NCBI GenBank assembly: GCA_037952775.1
Contig: JBANAY010000003.1
Location: forward strand, 1,302,001-1,366,000
Origin: Clonostachys chloroleuca
Taxonomy: Eukaryota > Ascomycota > Sordariomycetes > Hypocreales > Bionectriaceae
Length of the DNA stretch: 64,000 nucleotides
Direction of reading: 5' to 3'
Each line of letters begins with the position of its first letter. Position 1 is the first letter of the stretch. The notes below the pieces were generated by a model. It searched no databases, was not told where the DNA came from, and worked only from the letters and a program-made list of their open reading frames with translations. The position numbers were made by a program, and so were the translations under genes. This document shows positions 1 to 12,076 of the stretch, piece after piece.

Positions 1-1771
1 GTTCAGAAGCTTTGTACTGTGGGAAATGTGAGGATGAGAATGAGACGTGGCTGCCGTTGCTCGAAAAGGCTGTAGGTTCCCAAACTATGACCCATCGTGC
101 TCTCTGACATTAAAAGCTGACCGTTCTTTCTTACAGTTTGCCAAGATACATGGTGACTACAAGGCCATTGAGGGCGGTTGGGTCGGAGACGCGGTTGAAG
201 ACCTTACCGGAGGAGCCACGAGTTGCAGTCTCGCCAGTCGTGTGCTTCGGAAGGATAAACTCTGGCGGGAGCTTGTTCAGGTTGACCAGGACCATGGTGA
301 GTTTGTATATGGCCTCTCTGCCGGCTATAATCCCGAGGCGTCGGAGCACAATGGTATTGTTCTAAACCATGCGTATGCCATCGTGCGGGCGGTTGAGGTT
401 GAAGATAACAAAGGAAACCGGGTAAAGCTGCTCAAGATAAGGTCAGTATTCCCCGTCACATTTTTGGAACTGAAAAGAGTCAAGACTAATTGCAAAGTTT
501 CTAGGAATCCCTGGGGCCGAAATTACGGTTCAGGATTGGGTGAGTGGCATGGCCCTTGGTCCGATGGATCTAAGGAATGGAATGCGGAAATGATTAGGAA
601 GCTCCGGCACGAATTTGGCGATGATGGCGTTTTTTGGATGAGCTTCGAGGATATGCTCACAAATTTCAAGTGGCTTCATCGGACACGTCTCTTCGATGAG
701 AGGTGGACTGTTGCTCAGCAATGGACGAGTGTCCCGATTGCCTGGGTTCCAGGATTCCTCAAGACCAAGTTCATTATTGAGGTTGAGCAAGAAGGCATCG
801 TGGTGATTGTTCTATCAAAAGTACAACCTATGATCCCAACGACAGCGATCTTGATTCAAAATTGGAGAGTTTGGCTAACGTTTCTGGTTACTTAGCTTGA
901 CGAGCGATATTTCCGCGACCTTGACGGCCCGTACAAGTATTGCTTGGAGTTCATCGTTCGTGCTTCTGGATCTGAGAAGAAAGTCGCGGAAGCCAGGTCC
1001 AACAAGGTCATCAATGATAACCGTTCGGTCAACTGTGAGGTACACCTTAGGCCTGGAACCTACGAGATTATCCCCAAGATCCTTGCCCAAGAGTGCGGTT
1101 GGAAACACCCAGTGGAGGATATCATTAAGGAGTATGCAACTAGGAACCCTGTCAAGCTTCAGCAACAGGGCATCCAATACGACATCGCTCACGCGAAAGT
1201 CGGGGTGCTTGATGAAGACGAGGTAAATATCAAGAAAAAGGAAGCAGAGAAGGCCAAGAAGAAGGAGAAAAAGAAGAAGGAGGCGGAGAAGGAAGGAGAG
1301 AATAGCGAGATGAAGGAGGCGATGAAGAAGATGCAAGCCGCCATGGCCGTCATGCAGGTGCAGCTTGAAAAGCATGAAAAGAAGAAGGACGAAAACGAGA
1401 ACAAGAAGGAAGAAACTCCCGCAAAGGATGAGAAGGCGGAAACTGAGCCAGATGCAAAGGACAAGACAGAAGCTGAATCTGCCGCACAGATGTCTCCAAG
1501 TGTTGAAAAGAGCGACAAGAAGGAAGAAAATAAAGAAGAGGGGTCATTGGAAGAGAAGGAGGAGGAGAAGGAGAATGAAGCGAAGGAGGAGGAGGAGAAG
1601 GAGAGCAAGAGCAATGAAGAGGACGATGATGACGACGACGACGACGAAAAGGATGATGATACAGATGACAAGGAAGGGAGGCTACCGTGGAATCCTGTAT
1701 GTGTCATGGGACTGCGTGTCTATGCAGAGGATAAGCAGGTTACCATCAAGGTTGTAAAGGGAGAAGAGTAG
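1..1771 (+). CDS. Calpain-like cysteine protease (C2 family), 3' part
   Basis: Partial at the left edge. Exons are <1..71, 137..441, 505..820 and 896..1771, joined by GT-AG introns of 63-75 nt. The spliced frame shows the calpain core: KDENETWLPLLEKA-like text followed by GGWVGDAVEDLTGG, then HAYAIVRAVEV with the catalytic His and IRNPWGRN with the catalytic Asn. The catalytic Cys must lie upstream of the window. After the protease core and a C2L-like segment (LRPGTYEIIPKI), the last ~190 residues become an extreme Lys/Glu-rich, probably coiled-coil tail with an Asp run, and end in a short ordered stretch (WNPVCVMGLRVYAEDKQVTIKVV). Calpains are cytosolic, usually Ca2+-dependent proteases that cut substrates at limited sites. 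This is not obviously PalB, which lacks such a charged tail. The function of the tail is unknown. Confidence 0.88.
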
Positions 1772-2815
1772 GACATTCATGATACTCAATCTTGCCACTG
1801 AGTTCAAGTTTGCTAGTCAAATGAAAGAGTTCCCCCCAACGATCAGCCTCCACTAAAAAGTCCTCTTTTGTCACCTCTTTCAATTCCGTGCTAAAGTATG
1901 TTTGCAAAGCCGTAAGCGGCATGCGGTGTTGCCGTTAGTCTATGAGCATAGGTTTGGAGGCCCATTCTGCGCCGTTGGCTGTCAGCTTCGGCCGCGGAGA
2001 TGATGTAACGTGAGAGTGCTGTGCGAGTTGCGGCGGCGCCGGACGCGTCACAAATCTGGAATCTATTCTTAGAATGAGGGCCGAATTAATTCTCCACTTT
2101 AGCCCAGTTGATCCCCGCATTTGCATCCGCGGGAATGTATAGGCCGTTCGATCCTAGATCTATGCGCGGAACTAAGTGATGGTGGGTTCGTAAGGCTGTA
2201 CTGGCATGTGTGTCTCCAACTCGGCGTCACCGGAGCCAAATCCTCATTGGTTGACACATGGATGTGGATATGTAAGAGTTCGGGTACGTGGAGGAAGACC
2301 TTTCTAGAGAATGGGCCGAATGCTTTGTAGTCTGAACCTTCAAACCACAACGGTTTGTCCACCGGCGTCTCCATACCACAGCAACAGCCGTTGACTTCAT
2401 GCACGTCCCACGCTATCCCCTATGTGTCATCGTACTTGGAGGGAATATGATGTCAACCAGAAGGGTTTAGTCCAGATTGAGATGGCAAGATGACCGTTCG
2501 CCGGGCCGAATGTTGCATCACGAGCAACCACTGAAGCTGAGGCTAGCACCAAGAACTGATACGAGGGCCAAAGGGGCCGACATGCACCTATACTTGCAAC
2601 ACTTCACGAGATTACGTATGAAGACATCAATGTGTTTAGGAATTTATGAGATTTTGTTGGCATCCATGATCTATAAAATGGCATGACCATCCGTCTCTTG
2701 CCATGTCTTTCTTCATCCATCACTTCACAATCACAACAATCTCACACAATCAATCTTACTACATCCACAAACACCAACGCATAACCACTTCCAATCTCTT
2801 ACAACTCATTTCAAA
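1772..2815. other. Intergenic region, calpain to small secreted protein
   Basis: No supported gene. The right end is the promoter and CA/CT-rich 5' leader of the secreted protein that starts at 2816. The short ORFs here have no recognisable similarity. Confidence 0.5.
2672..2679 (+). promoter_or_regulatory. TATA box of the small secreted protein gene
   Basis: TATAAAAT lies 144 bp before the ATG and is followed by a pyrimidine/CA-rich leader with almost no G, as is usual for strongly expressed fungal secreted-protein genes. Confidence 0.55.
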
Positions 2816-3140
2816 ATGAAGGCCTTCACTGTCACCGCTGCTTCTCTCGCTGTCGTCGCCTCGGCCCTCCCCCAGGGTTCCGGTCAGCAGTGCACTCCTG
2901 CAACCTACTCCTGCACCCCTGATGATCTTGGCTGGCAGGTTTGCAACACCAGCGGCACCTGGGTTGTAAGTTGAGAAATCTCCAAGAGTTTCCTACAGCC
3001 ACTGAGAGTAGGATGAAAATGCTAACTAAAGGTAACAGTTTGCTGGCAACTGCCCCCCAAAGACCATCTGCAAGTTCGACCAGCAGAACCAGAGCCCCTA
3101 CTGCGTCGCCCCAAATGTTGTCATCTCTGGAACACAGTAG
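2816..3140 (+). CDS. Small secreted cysteine-rich protein (83 aa)
   Basis: Two exons, 2816..2965 and 3039..3140, are split by a 73-nt intron with a CTAAC branch point. The 83-residue product starts with a clear signal peptide (about residues 1-18, MKAFTVTAASLAVVASA) and then carries six cysteines (26, 33, 43, 55, 61, 72) in a compact C-x6-C-x9-C-x11-C-x5-C-x10-C pattern with a TSGTW motif. Six cysteines suggest three disulphides. The protein should be exported. Such proteins are widespread in ascomycetes and include effector candidates and antimicrobial or surface proteins, but nothing in this sequence fixes the role. The codon bias (C-ending codons) and TATA box suggest high expression. Confidence 0.85.
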
Positions 3141-4499
3141 AAGGCTGTGGATAAACCGGATAGACTAAGAGATCTATAAACTGGGCAACGGACAATGGAT
3201 TGATACGTATTTCGTTCATACATGGCAAATTTCCTTGTGTATTATTTTCTGTTATCATAATTAATACAACGCTCCTTAATATTCGTATCATATCAATGCT
3301 AGTTTTTTTATCTTGAAGTTATCAGTGTTTATCGTTCAAGGGAGATTTACATTGGACAAGTGACGCGACCAATTGTTATTACCTGCATGACGGAAACACA
3401 CAATCAGAAGGTATGGATGTATCCCGATGCATGGTAGTTCTTCTATCTAATGCATACACGCAAAATACCCAAACCACGAGGAACCCTTATGGGTCAAAGC
3501 AAAGAGCTTCGCGAAAATTAACCGTTTTTGTAATTTGGCTATGTCTATGTGTGGTTGTGTTTAGGGTAAGCAGCCACTCCACCAGCTGCAGCCTGAGGTT
3601 ATAGAACATCCCTTCAACCTACGTCTTCTTTCTGCATGTCTCATATGATCACGATAATCAAATTATGCTGTATGCGCCATATAATAGTATAATTCAAAAA
3701 TCTGCGAATCAGCTTCATTATCTTTTTTCTCTAGCAACCAAGCTCGCACAAATATATCAATTGGCGGTGCAATTCGGATGACGACAAGCGCCTTTGACGA
3801 TTGTTCCTCAGGTTTGAGCGTAACTGACGTCATTGACTGGCCTATGAGGTTTTGCTTCTTCTTTTGCAGAGGTCTAACGCTGATGCTAATGCATTCTTAT
3901 TAGGTGCGGGTCGGTACATGTGCCCCTAGCAAGGGATTCAAGAGGCCATCAAGAAGCTTAGCCAGCCCTGTAGTCACTGGTCCAGCTAATTTAGGCATAA
4001 TGATATCACATCAAATATAATTAGCAGGGATTCTTGTGGGGAGATACATGAGTTGGTGAGTTGCCAAGATCAGGGACCAGGCTGTGATTCGTCAGGTCGT
4101 TCAAGCTGCGGTAGGCTGAAGAATCCATCGAGTCAAGGTCAGGAGAATGTTGAAAAATCTGCTACCTAATTGGGCAAAACCATGCGATTGAGCGAAGTCA
4201 AACGCATTGATGACCGTCGGCATAGCCTTTGTTGAGGAGACAGCCAACCAAGTCCCCGGGTTGGCCATCTCCGCGAAACTGGCTGTGTGCGAAATTTCTA
4301 ATTCTAGGGTTAGGAAACGTGGCTATGGGGTGCGCCCTGCTCCATTTGCATAAACACTGAAGATCGATGAGGGTCTTACCCAAAGGCAAAGGGCAAATGC
4401 GAGTAAGTAAGCGGCAGCAGGAGTATTTGAAGAGCGAACGCCGCACACTTCATCCTCCACCAATTTTCCATACAGCTACCGTGTCATTCGCATCTGAGA
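3141..4499. other. Intergenic region
   Basis: About 1.36 kb, AT-rich just after the secreted-protein gene. I see no gene, RNA or repeat. The peptidase promoter must lie at the right end, but no TATA box is evident. Confidence 0.45.
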
Positions 4500-6529
4500 A
4501 TGTTTCTTGCGCGCTTATTTCTGGCGTCTAGTCCCCTCATCGGGCGGTTGGTTCATGCCAGCCCGCACCATATCACACGCGCCGACAATGAATCGCCAAT
4601 TCGTTGGTCCGACTGCCCTAAGGACATCCTGACGTATGCGACTCTGCCGATGCAATGTTCTACGCTGAAAGTGCCTCTTGACTACACCAACGCCGAGTCT
4701 TCAGAAAAGCTGGATATTGCCGTGTATCGAGTCGAAGCAGCCGTTCCGGTGGAGCAACGAAAGGGCAGCATCATCTTCAATTGCGGCGGTCCTGGTTCAC
4801 CGTGCGGCCCAGATCTTGGAGCGTACGCCAAAAGAATGCAAGCGTGAGTTCTAGAACGCCGTGTCTAACGGAAAGGTGCAGTTAATTATACCTGTACATG
4901 TTGGCTAACATTGCCTGCCTAATTTTCCAGAGCGACTGGCGGTTATCACGATCTTATTACTTTCGATCCCAGGTATGAGACAACAGGCTCGAGCGCCCAA
5001 ACTTGCTTTCCGATTCTAATTCTCGCAGAGGAACCAAGGGCTCGCCAATACGATTCATGTGCTACGATGACCCCGTCAGTTTGGCCGCCGCACCTCCATT
5101 CATCGCGGGATATTCGCACGAATTTGCTCTGGGCCAAGATTGGTCTGCTAGCATCGTTTTGAGCGAAGATTGTGCGAAAAAGCAGAATGAGACGGGAAGC
5201 TTGATTGGCACAGCCTTTGTGGCTAGGGATATAATGCAAATTGTGGATGCCTTGAAAGAAGATGGTCTTTTGCGATTCTGGGGTACGTTCACGCACTGTA
5301 CAACCAATTTATTTGAAAAGAATCTGGCGACTAATCGATTGACGGAGTAGGTGTCTCATACGGCACTCTCCTGGGTGCTACAACCGTCGCGATGTTTCCG
5401 GACCGAGTGGACAAGATTATTCTCGATGGCGTCGTTAACCCTTTCGAGTACTATCATAACCAGTAAGGATTCACAAACGACCTGTAGCTGATTTCAGCGA
5501 GGCTCACAAAATTACGAATAGGGAAATTGAGCTGTTCTCTGATGCCGACGCTGCATTCTCGGGATTCTGTCGAGGTTGCGTCGAGAACCCCACCGCTTGC
5601 CCGCTTGCCCAGAATATGACCGCCGCTGAGCTGGAAGAGTCTCTTTACGGCTTGCTCGATATCCTCAAGGCTTTCCCGATTCCAAACCCGAATCGACATC
5701 TCCCCAACCAGGTACCAGAGTGGACCTATACCTCTGTCAAGGGTAACATATACAGCCGATTGTATTTCCCACAAACTTGGCCAGCACTTGCCAAAGAGAT
5801 CGAGGCGATCATCACTACCATTCTTACCGATGACTCAACTAGGAGCAGATGGCCTGAGCTGGCACAGAAGCTGAATGCGTTCATAGATGTTTTGAAAGCC
5901 GAGGGTACATTCAGCTCTGAGCAGGCTCGCGGCCTCTACTCCAGATCGGACAATCAGACGGAGATAGTCAAGGCCGCACTGCCAGACCATTCCCTTGCCG
6001 GAATCAAGTGTAGCGACGTGTTTATCGACAGTGCATCATTGCACAACATGCTACCTACATTGAAGGCTCGTATGCAGAAGAGCCGAATCGGCGGTGATGC
6101 AAGTATTCAGGTCCCTATGACATGCGCCAACTGGAAGTTCAAGGCCAAGGAACGATACAGCGGCGACTTCAAAGTCAAAACCAAGACGCCAGTGCTGGTG
6201 ATTGGAAACACCTACGACCCTGTCACGCCACTGGTTTCGGCGAAGAATGTCAGCGAAACTCTTGGGGGCGTCCTCTTGCACCAAGATAGCTATGGAGTAA
6301 GTTACATTGTTCTTCTTTCCTCCTTTCCCATTGTGTTAACTTGATGATGCAGCATGACTCTTTACCCCAGGCCTCTTTATGCACCGCCAAGGCCATCCGG
6401 GCGTATTTCCTTCGTGGCGAGCTACCTCAAGTTGGAACCAAATGCTCTACGGAGGTACAGCTCTTTGGAAAGAACGACGGATGGGAGGATGTTATCAAGC
6501 AGCTGCAGAGCGAGCCCTTGTCCCCTTGA
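4500..6529 (+). CDS. Secreted S33-type serine peptidase (tripeptidyl aminopeptidase-like alpha/beta hydrolase)
   Basis: Six exons: 4500..4843, 4931..4972, 5029..5282, 5351..5462, 5522..6296 and 6353..6529, giving 567 aa. The N terminus is a signal peptide (about residues 1-20). An alpha/beta-hydrolase oxyanion region FNCGGPGSPCGP precedes FDPRGTKGS. The nucleophile elbow GVSYG puts Ser at 216. The C-terminal TAP-like domain has the acid in NTYDPVTP (Asp 483) and the His in YGHDS (His 510, first residue of the last exon). All three catalytic residues are present and every exon junction falls inside conserved text. The family removes N-terminal peptides from extracellular proteins, so a role in extracellular protein breakdown is likely. 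The exact specificity is unknown. Confidence 0.88.
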
Positions 6530-7001
6530 GATCATACTCAAAGGACCGCATCGAACATGGAATTCAGGTGTTGTAAATAGACAGGTTTAAATAGACAGTA
6601 AGATATATTTCTATTCAAATGAAATACATTTATAAAAAATTAATTTTATGTCTTGTTTAATCAAGAAACAATGTAATTCTTAATAATCCTCTAACCTTAC
6701 TGGTCTAGACCTAATTACCTAAGCAAAAGCTTCCACTAGCTGGGCTGGAATGTCGCCTGTTTTCGACCAGATTGTTGCAGCTTACTTCTTCTCAATGACT
6801 CATCAAAGCCGATTCGTTGTACTCGGCCAATTCGAACCCTGCTGGGTATTTGTTGTGTTGTAAATGTCTGCTCTTTCTCTGGGCTGCTCCTGGAGTCCCA
6901 TGCCTCGTCGCGTCAAGAGATAAGACCCATCTGTGTAATTTAACGCCTACTTCACGTTCATCACATGCCTGTCTCAAATTTGCCCGCTCGCTTTTGAAAA
7001 T
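6530..7001. other. Intergenic region
   Basis: AT-rich 3' flank of the peptidase and short promoter of the regulator at 7002. No other feature is seen. Confidence 0.4.
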
Positions 7002-9094
7002 ATGAGTGGCCGGGCCAAAGTTGCAACATGCGTCAATTGTCGCCAAATGAAAGTAAGTCCTTCCGCTTTTCGTGTCTATGGGATAATATACTTGGCATTA
7101 TTTTGGAGCGAAACCAGGACAGAGCAGTTAATGCATAATGCGATTTTAGGGCTAACATTAACTTAGGTGAGATGCGACGCCAAGGAGCTTTTCCCCGCTG
7201 CGTGTTCAAGATGTGGCAAAAAAGGGTTGAGATGCTTCATTGATCCTTCGTTTCAAAGAACTGCTAAACGAAAGTAGGTCTCATATTTATTATTATCGTC
7301 CAAATGATGCAGTCTTGTTCTTACACTTAATCAAAGGCGGGCAGAGGAGCTGGAGAAGGAGCTGAGAAAGATCAAGGCTACTTCGTTCGCTTCCACATCT
7401 AACACCAGTGCCGCACCAGAAGACAACCTTCTAGGATCTCCCGCTGAACAACCACGAGACTCTCTAGTCCCTAGCTCATCTTATCCGGAATATAGTTCTG
7501 CTGTTCCAAGTTCAGCGTTTGCGACTGAAAGAATTGGCGAGATAGAAGTCTCACCAGCCGCAATAGCAGAGATAATTACTGCGTAAGTGATTTGATCAGG
7601 AAAAGGCTTGAGATATCTAATAAGTTCATAAGATTTTTTTCTTTTTGTCACGAGGACTTTCCAATTCTACCCGATTTGCTCTATTTTGTTCGAGGCTACA
7701 ACCGATGCAAATTCCTCTTCTGGGTCGTTATCGCGATCGGCTCGAAGAGTACTGAGAATCACGAGCAGCTGTACACCCAATTGCGCCCTCATATCCGTCT
7801 TCTTGCTAGCGACTTGGATGGAGCGGTTGAGCATGCTTTGGGGACTGTGCAGGCTCTTCTGCTCCTTTGCTGGTGGCCTTTTCCATTCCAGGCGACCCGG
7901 AGTGACCCATCCTGGAGCTATTCTGGACTTGCAGTACATACTGCGTTGAGAGCCGGGATACATCGTCCTCATCATTTCTCAGACTTCATGTATAATGACC
8001 GTCTAGATGACGCTGGAATCCAGGCGTTCCGAAAAGCTTGGATTGGCTGTTTCATCGTGAATCAATTGTAAGGGCCACTCATTCAATCGATAAGGATCGA
8101 ATCAATTTGTTGACGGGCTTAATGTGACAGGCTTGCAAGCGAGTTGGGTGTTCCATCAACTGTCTCTGTAGACAATACGATTGTTTCTGCATTAGACGGT
8201 CGGGCCTCGGGCAGATTACCCAAGCCACTCGAACAACATCTAAGAATAGCTTACCATAGCTATAACATTTGCAACACATTAGGAAACAGCGATGCCACAA
8301 CGTCGGGACTAGTCCACGGTAGCATCGGGATCATCAAAATTCTTCAAAAGGGGCTACAGGAGCTAGAGATTGAACTCGCGCCAGATATGACGACGCATAC
8401 GGCTTTAGCCTTGCTCAGGGTCAAGCTTCAACTACAGTCGTTTGTATTTACAGATGACCAACTGGATAGAAGTGATCTCCGTATCGAGAATAGAGCGGCT
8501 GATCATCTATCCAAGGTTGAAACATATTCCACGAAGATCATAGACCTAGCTGCCCAAGCCGCCCCCGTTCGATCAGCCCCTCATATTTGGACTATAACAC
8601 TCAGGACGTCTGTCGTGTACGCTGCACATATACTGCTTAGACTTGTTGCGTATTCCGAGAACCTCGACGTCGGTCTTATCCAAAACTCTATAGGTCAGGC
8701 CTGGATGCTGTTCAATTCCCAGTCGGAACTGGAAAACGACAGCTGGGCGCGTCTCCGCGAGATTATCACCTACCTGAGTCGCATAGGCACTAGCCAGAAT
8801 ACTCCTGGCGCTCCATCCGTGAGGGCGAGGATGTCGGCAAACATTGTCATTGAGTCTATCTGGCGAGCTCGCGGGCGCTTCAGCGAGGAGGTTCTCCGTG
8901 AGAGACCCAGCGACTACACAGAAGCCGAGGCTATGAGAGATCTGATGCGGTTTGGGCTGGATCTTATTATCGGAGATGACCCGTTTGAGGAAACTGATCC
9001 CACGCTACTTCAGGATTCTTTGCTCCCAGTGGATGATGTTTTCGGGGGGCATAAGTACAGCGCCGCCGGTCTGAGCAAGGCGACATGGAAATAA
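7002..9094 (+). CDS. Zn2Cys6 transcription factor (600 aa)
   Basis: Five exons: 7002..7052, 7167..7273, 7337..7582, 7633..8067 and 8131..9094. The Zn2Cys6 binuclear cluster starts at residue 10 (CVNCRQMK, then VRCDAKELFPAACSRC and LRCF). A short basic linker and a Glu/Lys-rich probable coiled coil (KRAEELEKELRKIK) follow, then a Ser/Pro-rich linker and the fungal regulatory middle region (LPDLLYF, WPFPFQATRSDPSWSYSGLAVHTALRAGIH, RKAWIGCFIVNQL). Intron 1 interrupts the zinc motif immediately before the residue preceding the third Cys pair, a common site in this family. It is a nuclear DNA-binding regulator. Its position beside the AtuA/dehydrogenase genes makes it a candidate regulator of them, which is inference from position only. 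Confidence 0.9.
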
Positions 9095-9470
9095 AATACA
9101 GACGGCAGTGCTATCAGGCCGTTTTCTCCCTTCATAAAATACTTCTGTAGCAGCCTCACTCTATATTCTAGATTTCTACCACCATGCTTGGCTATACTGT
9201 AAGGTAGAGTCTCCATACTTGGCTTTTATTAAAACAATCACTATATCCTCGATAATGAATAAGCCTATATGAGGTAAAACATACATTCGTATATTATCTA
9301 CGATAATCCTAAAAATCCGAACTGCAGCTGAAAGAAGGAAGAGGCAACAATCCTATTTAAATTTCCAAAATATCTTAGCAGGGTCTCATGACTCGTGAAC
9401 TACTCCAGGAAATCAAGGGTTCGAGAGGAGAGATCTTCTCCCTTTGGTAGGTAGATTTACGTTCATCAAC

Positions 9471-9486
9471 TCTCCCCTTGGGGAGA
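9471..9486. repeat. Inverted repeat containing STRE-like CCCCT elements
   Basis: TCTCCCC, a TT centre, then GGGGAGA: perfect 7-bp arms about 490 bp before the AtuA-like start codon. It contains the CCCCT/AGGGG core on both strands. Regulatory use is inference. Confidence 0.35.
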
Positions 9487-9596
9487 AATACCCCATAAGC
9501 TTCTCCGCATATCTCCGAAGTGCACGATGTAGTTGGCTGTAGAAGTCAAGGGACAAAAAGTTCGGCGGGGGCATCAACCCGTTTTCGCTTCCAGGA

Positions 9597-9644
9597 GCGA
9601 TATCGCCTTTGCGTAGCCGAAGGCGCTCCGAAAAGCGATATCGC
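9597..9644. repeat. Pair of identical 10-bp palindromes GCGATATCGC
   Basis: The copies at 9597-9606 and 9635-9644 are identical and self-complementary. They could be a paired operator-like site upstream of the AtuA-like gene, or chance. Confidence 0.3.
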
Positions 9645-9976
9645 CATTACTGGTGGGTCATCATCGAACAACATCCATGGAAGTATTGGGCAGGGTTGAA
9701 TCCCTCCATTCTGAGCTGCGCCATTATAATTCTTGTCATTTTCGTGGACCATCGATTGGCTATCTAAGTTAATTACTCTGCAGTGTCACATCTTTTTCTG
9801 TGCATTTCGCTGTATCAAGAGGGTAATAACTTCAGCCGCCTAAATTTCTATTGGCTTTCTACCTTCGCTTCCACGCGTATGTAGGCATAGAAGGACGCTT
9901 CGAAGCAAAAAGACCCAAGCTGATCAAATATCTTAGAGCCTTTTCTGCTAGGAAAAATCATTACCATTCAATTACG

Positions 9977-12076
9977 ATGGGTGCATCTGTTGTCGCCCCT
10001 GCCGCGACATTGTGCCAGATCGTTACGCCAGTGGGCATGATGGGCTATGGCTTCCCAGAGGATCAAGTTGAGGCAGCATTGGAGACTTTCAGTCACTATC
10101 CTACGCCGACTGCCATCATTCTGGATGCTGGTTCGACTGATTCCGGCCCTTCAAAGCTTGCCATTGGCACCACTACTTGCCCCCGATCATCTTATGTCCG
10201 CGATTTTCGCAAACTACTCACCCTTTCCATCAAGTACTCGGTCCCTCTGCTTTTATCATCTGCTGGTGGCGATGGAAGCGATGAGCACGTCGACTTATTC
10301 CTTGAAATCATCCGAGAAATCACTCAAGAGCCTGGTCATGAGTTAGTCCCCTTCACCAACCACAGTATCATCGCATGGCTTTGTTCATTAATCCTGACTG
10401 ATTACCCACAGGGGCTGGAAACTGAAGACTCTTGCCATTTATTCCGAGGTTCCAAAGATTGTGGTTGTGGAGAGATTGAATGCAGGCACAATCACAGGCT
10501 GTGGCGAGGCCGTCCCAGAGCTAACTGTCGACGTTGTTGAACAGACACCCAGGATTGTTGCACAGATGGGCCCTGAGCCACTGCTCGATGCTATCAACGC
10601 GCATCCCGACTATAATGTCTTGATTGCTGGTCGATCATACGACTTGGCCCCTTTTGTAGCCTTTACCGCCTACCATACACTCAGGGCTCGAGGCTTGAAA
10701 GAATACACTGACCTAAGCCCGGGCGAGCTCGGCGTGATTTCACATATGGGCAAGATCCTCGAATGCGGCGGCCTCTGCGCCACACCCAAGGGTACGAGCG
10801 CTCAAGGTATCATGAACAACGACTTGAGCTTTGACATCAAGCCACTGAACCCTGCCGCTCGCTGCACACCACTGAGTGTTGCTGCGCATACGCTCTATGA
10901 AAAGAGTCGACCAGACAAATTGTTTGGTCCTGGGGGGTACATTGACCTTAATGAGTCTACCTTCACTCAACTGGAAGATCATAGATCTGTTCGTGTGCGA
11001 GGATCAGTATTCCACGGTAATCGCCGAGAAAACACAACTTATTTCACGAAGCTCGAGGGAGCCCGCGTCACTGGATACCGGACTCTAACCATGGGCTCCT
11101 TCCGAGACCCAATTCTCATCTCACAGCTTGACTGGTTTCTACAATCCGTCAAAGACTTTGCCGGAAGCCAACACAGCCACGTCGAGGAGAAGTGGAATAT
11201 TGGCTTCCATACGTACGGTTTCAATGAACATGACCCTGAGTACGTGCCAAGTGAGGTTTTCATTGTCGCTGAGGTAATTGCGGAATCTCAAGAAGTTGCA
11301 ACTAGTCTGGCTTCGACTGTCAGAGTGCATTGCACGCATGGATCCTATCCCAAGCAAAAGGCTACTTCAGGCAATTTCGCTATGGGTATCGGTGGCAAGT
11401 TCGAGTTGGAGACGAAAGAGTGTGCTGAGTTCTCCATCTACCATCTCATGCCGCTTTCCAGTGAAGAGGAAGGCGCTCGCCAAAATTCCCTTCCTCAGGC
11501 AGATATCGACGGTCAGCGGGGTCTGTTCCGTTGGCAGGAGTACACGTTGGGCAATGGTGATACATACGCTAAGGTTGGGGTTCGGGCCACTTCGAATGGA
11601 TCATCCTTCGTGACTCAGAGCGCTGGCACCGTGTCTTCGAACCCCCCAGCTCAACCCAAGCCTACGTTCGAGCAGACTCCCAAAACTCTTGTTGATGTGG
11701 CCAAGGTGATCCGATCCAAAAACTCTGGTCCATACGAGATCACTGTGGATGTCATGTTCGACAACAAGGACGTCTATGGTCTCGTCAAAGAGTCTAACTT
11801 GCTGAACAAAGCGGTGATCGCTGAACTCTTCCACCTAGACCAAAAGGAGGTATTTTGGGCAGGCTTCTTTGATGTGGCAATGGCTTTCAAAGCTACAATG
11901 CCCAGAAAACGAAGGGGGAGCCATCGTGCTCTGGCGGTTATTTGGAGGACGATGTTCATGGCTCCCAACAGTATATTCCTTTGGTCAGGCTACCCCTCCC
12001 AAAGGAACTTCAGGATAGACTTTGGCGCTTGCAAAGTGAATATAGATTCATCATCCTACTATCATCGAAACCATAG
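9977..12076 (+). CDS. AtuA (DUF1446)-DUF4387 fusion protein, frame broken near the C terminus
   Basis: Exons 9977..10341 and 10412.. are joined by a 70-nt intron. The first ~400 residues are the acyclic-terpene-utilisation AtuA family (TPVGMMGYGF, LDAGSTDSGP, AGGDGSDEHV, HMGKILECGG, CTPLSVAAHTLYEKSRPD, GGYIDL). The remainder is a DUF4387 domain (VIRSKNSGPYEITVDVMF, FFDVAMAFKATMPR). In bacteria these are usually separate neighbouring genes linked to acyclic-terpene or branched acyl-CoA breakdown. The reaction is not established here. The reading frame leaves the conserved text after FKATMPR. The expected ending (GGYLEDDVHGSQQYIPLV) continues one frame over and stops at 12076, so one base, most likely a G in the G5 run at 11914-11918, appears to be missing. 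Read literally, the frame runs on to 12086 with unrelated sequence. Confidence 0.85.

Larger units (their letters stand above)
9095..9976. other. Intergenic region with palindromes
   Basis: No gene seen. The region upstream of the AtuA-like gene holds a 16-bp near-palindrome TCTCCCCTTGGGGAGA (9471-9486), which contains CCCCT stress-response-type elements. It also holds two copies of the self-complementary 10-mer GCGATATCGC (9597-9606 and 9635-9644), 38 bp apart. Confidence 0.5.

Noticed and set aside
1189..1707. 172-codon minus-strand ORF rich in Ser/Phe
   Set aside because: It is the antisense of the Lys/Glu-rich calpain tail; the composition is a mirror of AAG/GAG codons.
6820..6845. tRNA B-box-like GGTTCGAATT on the minus strand
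   Set aside because: No pairing T-stem, anticodon arm or acceptor stem around it.
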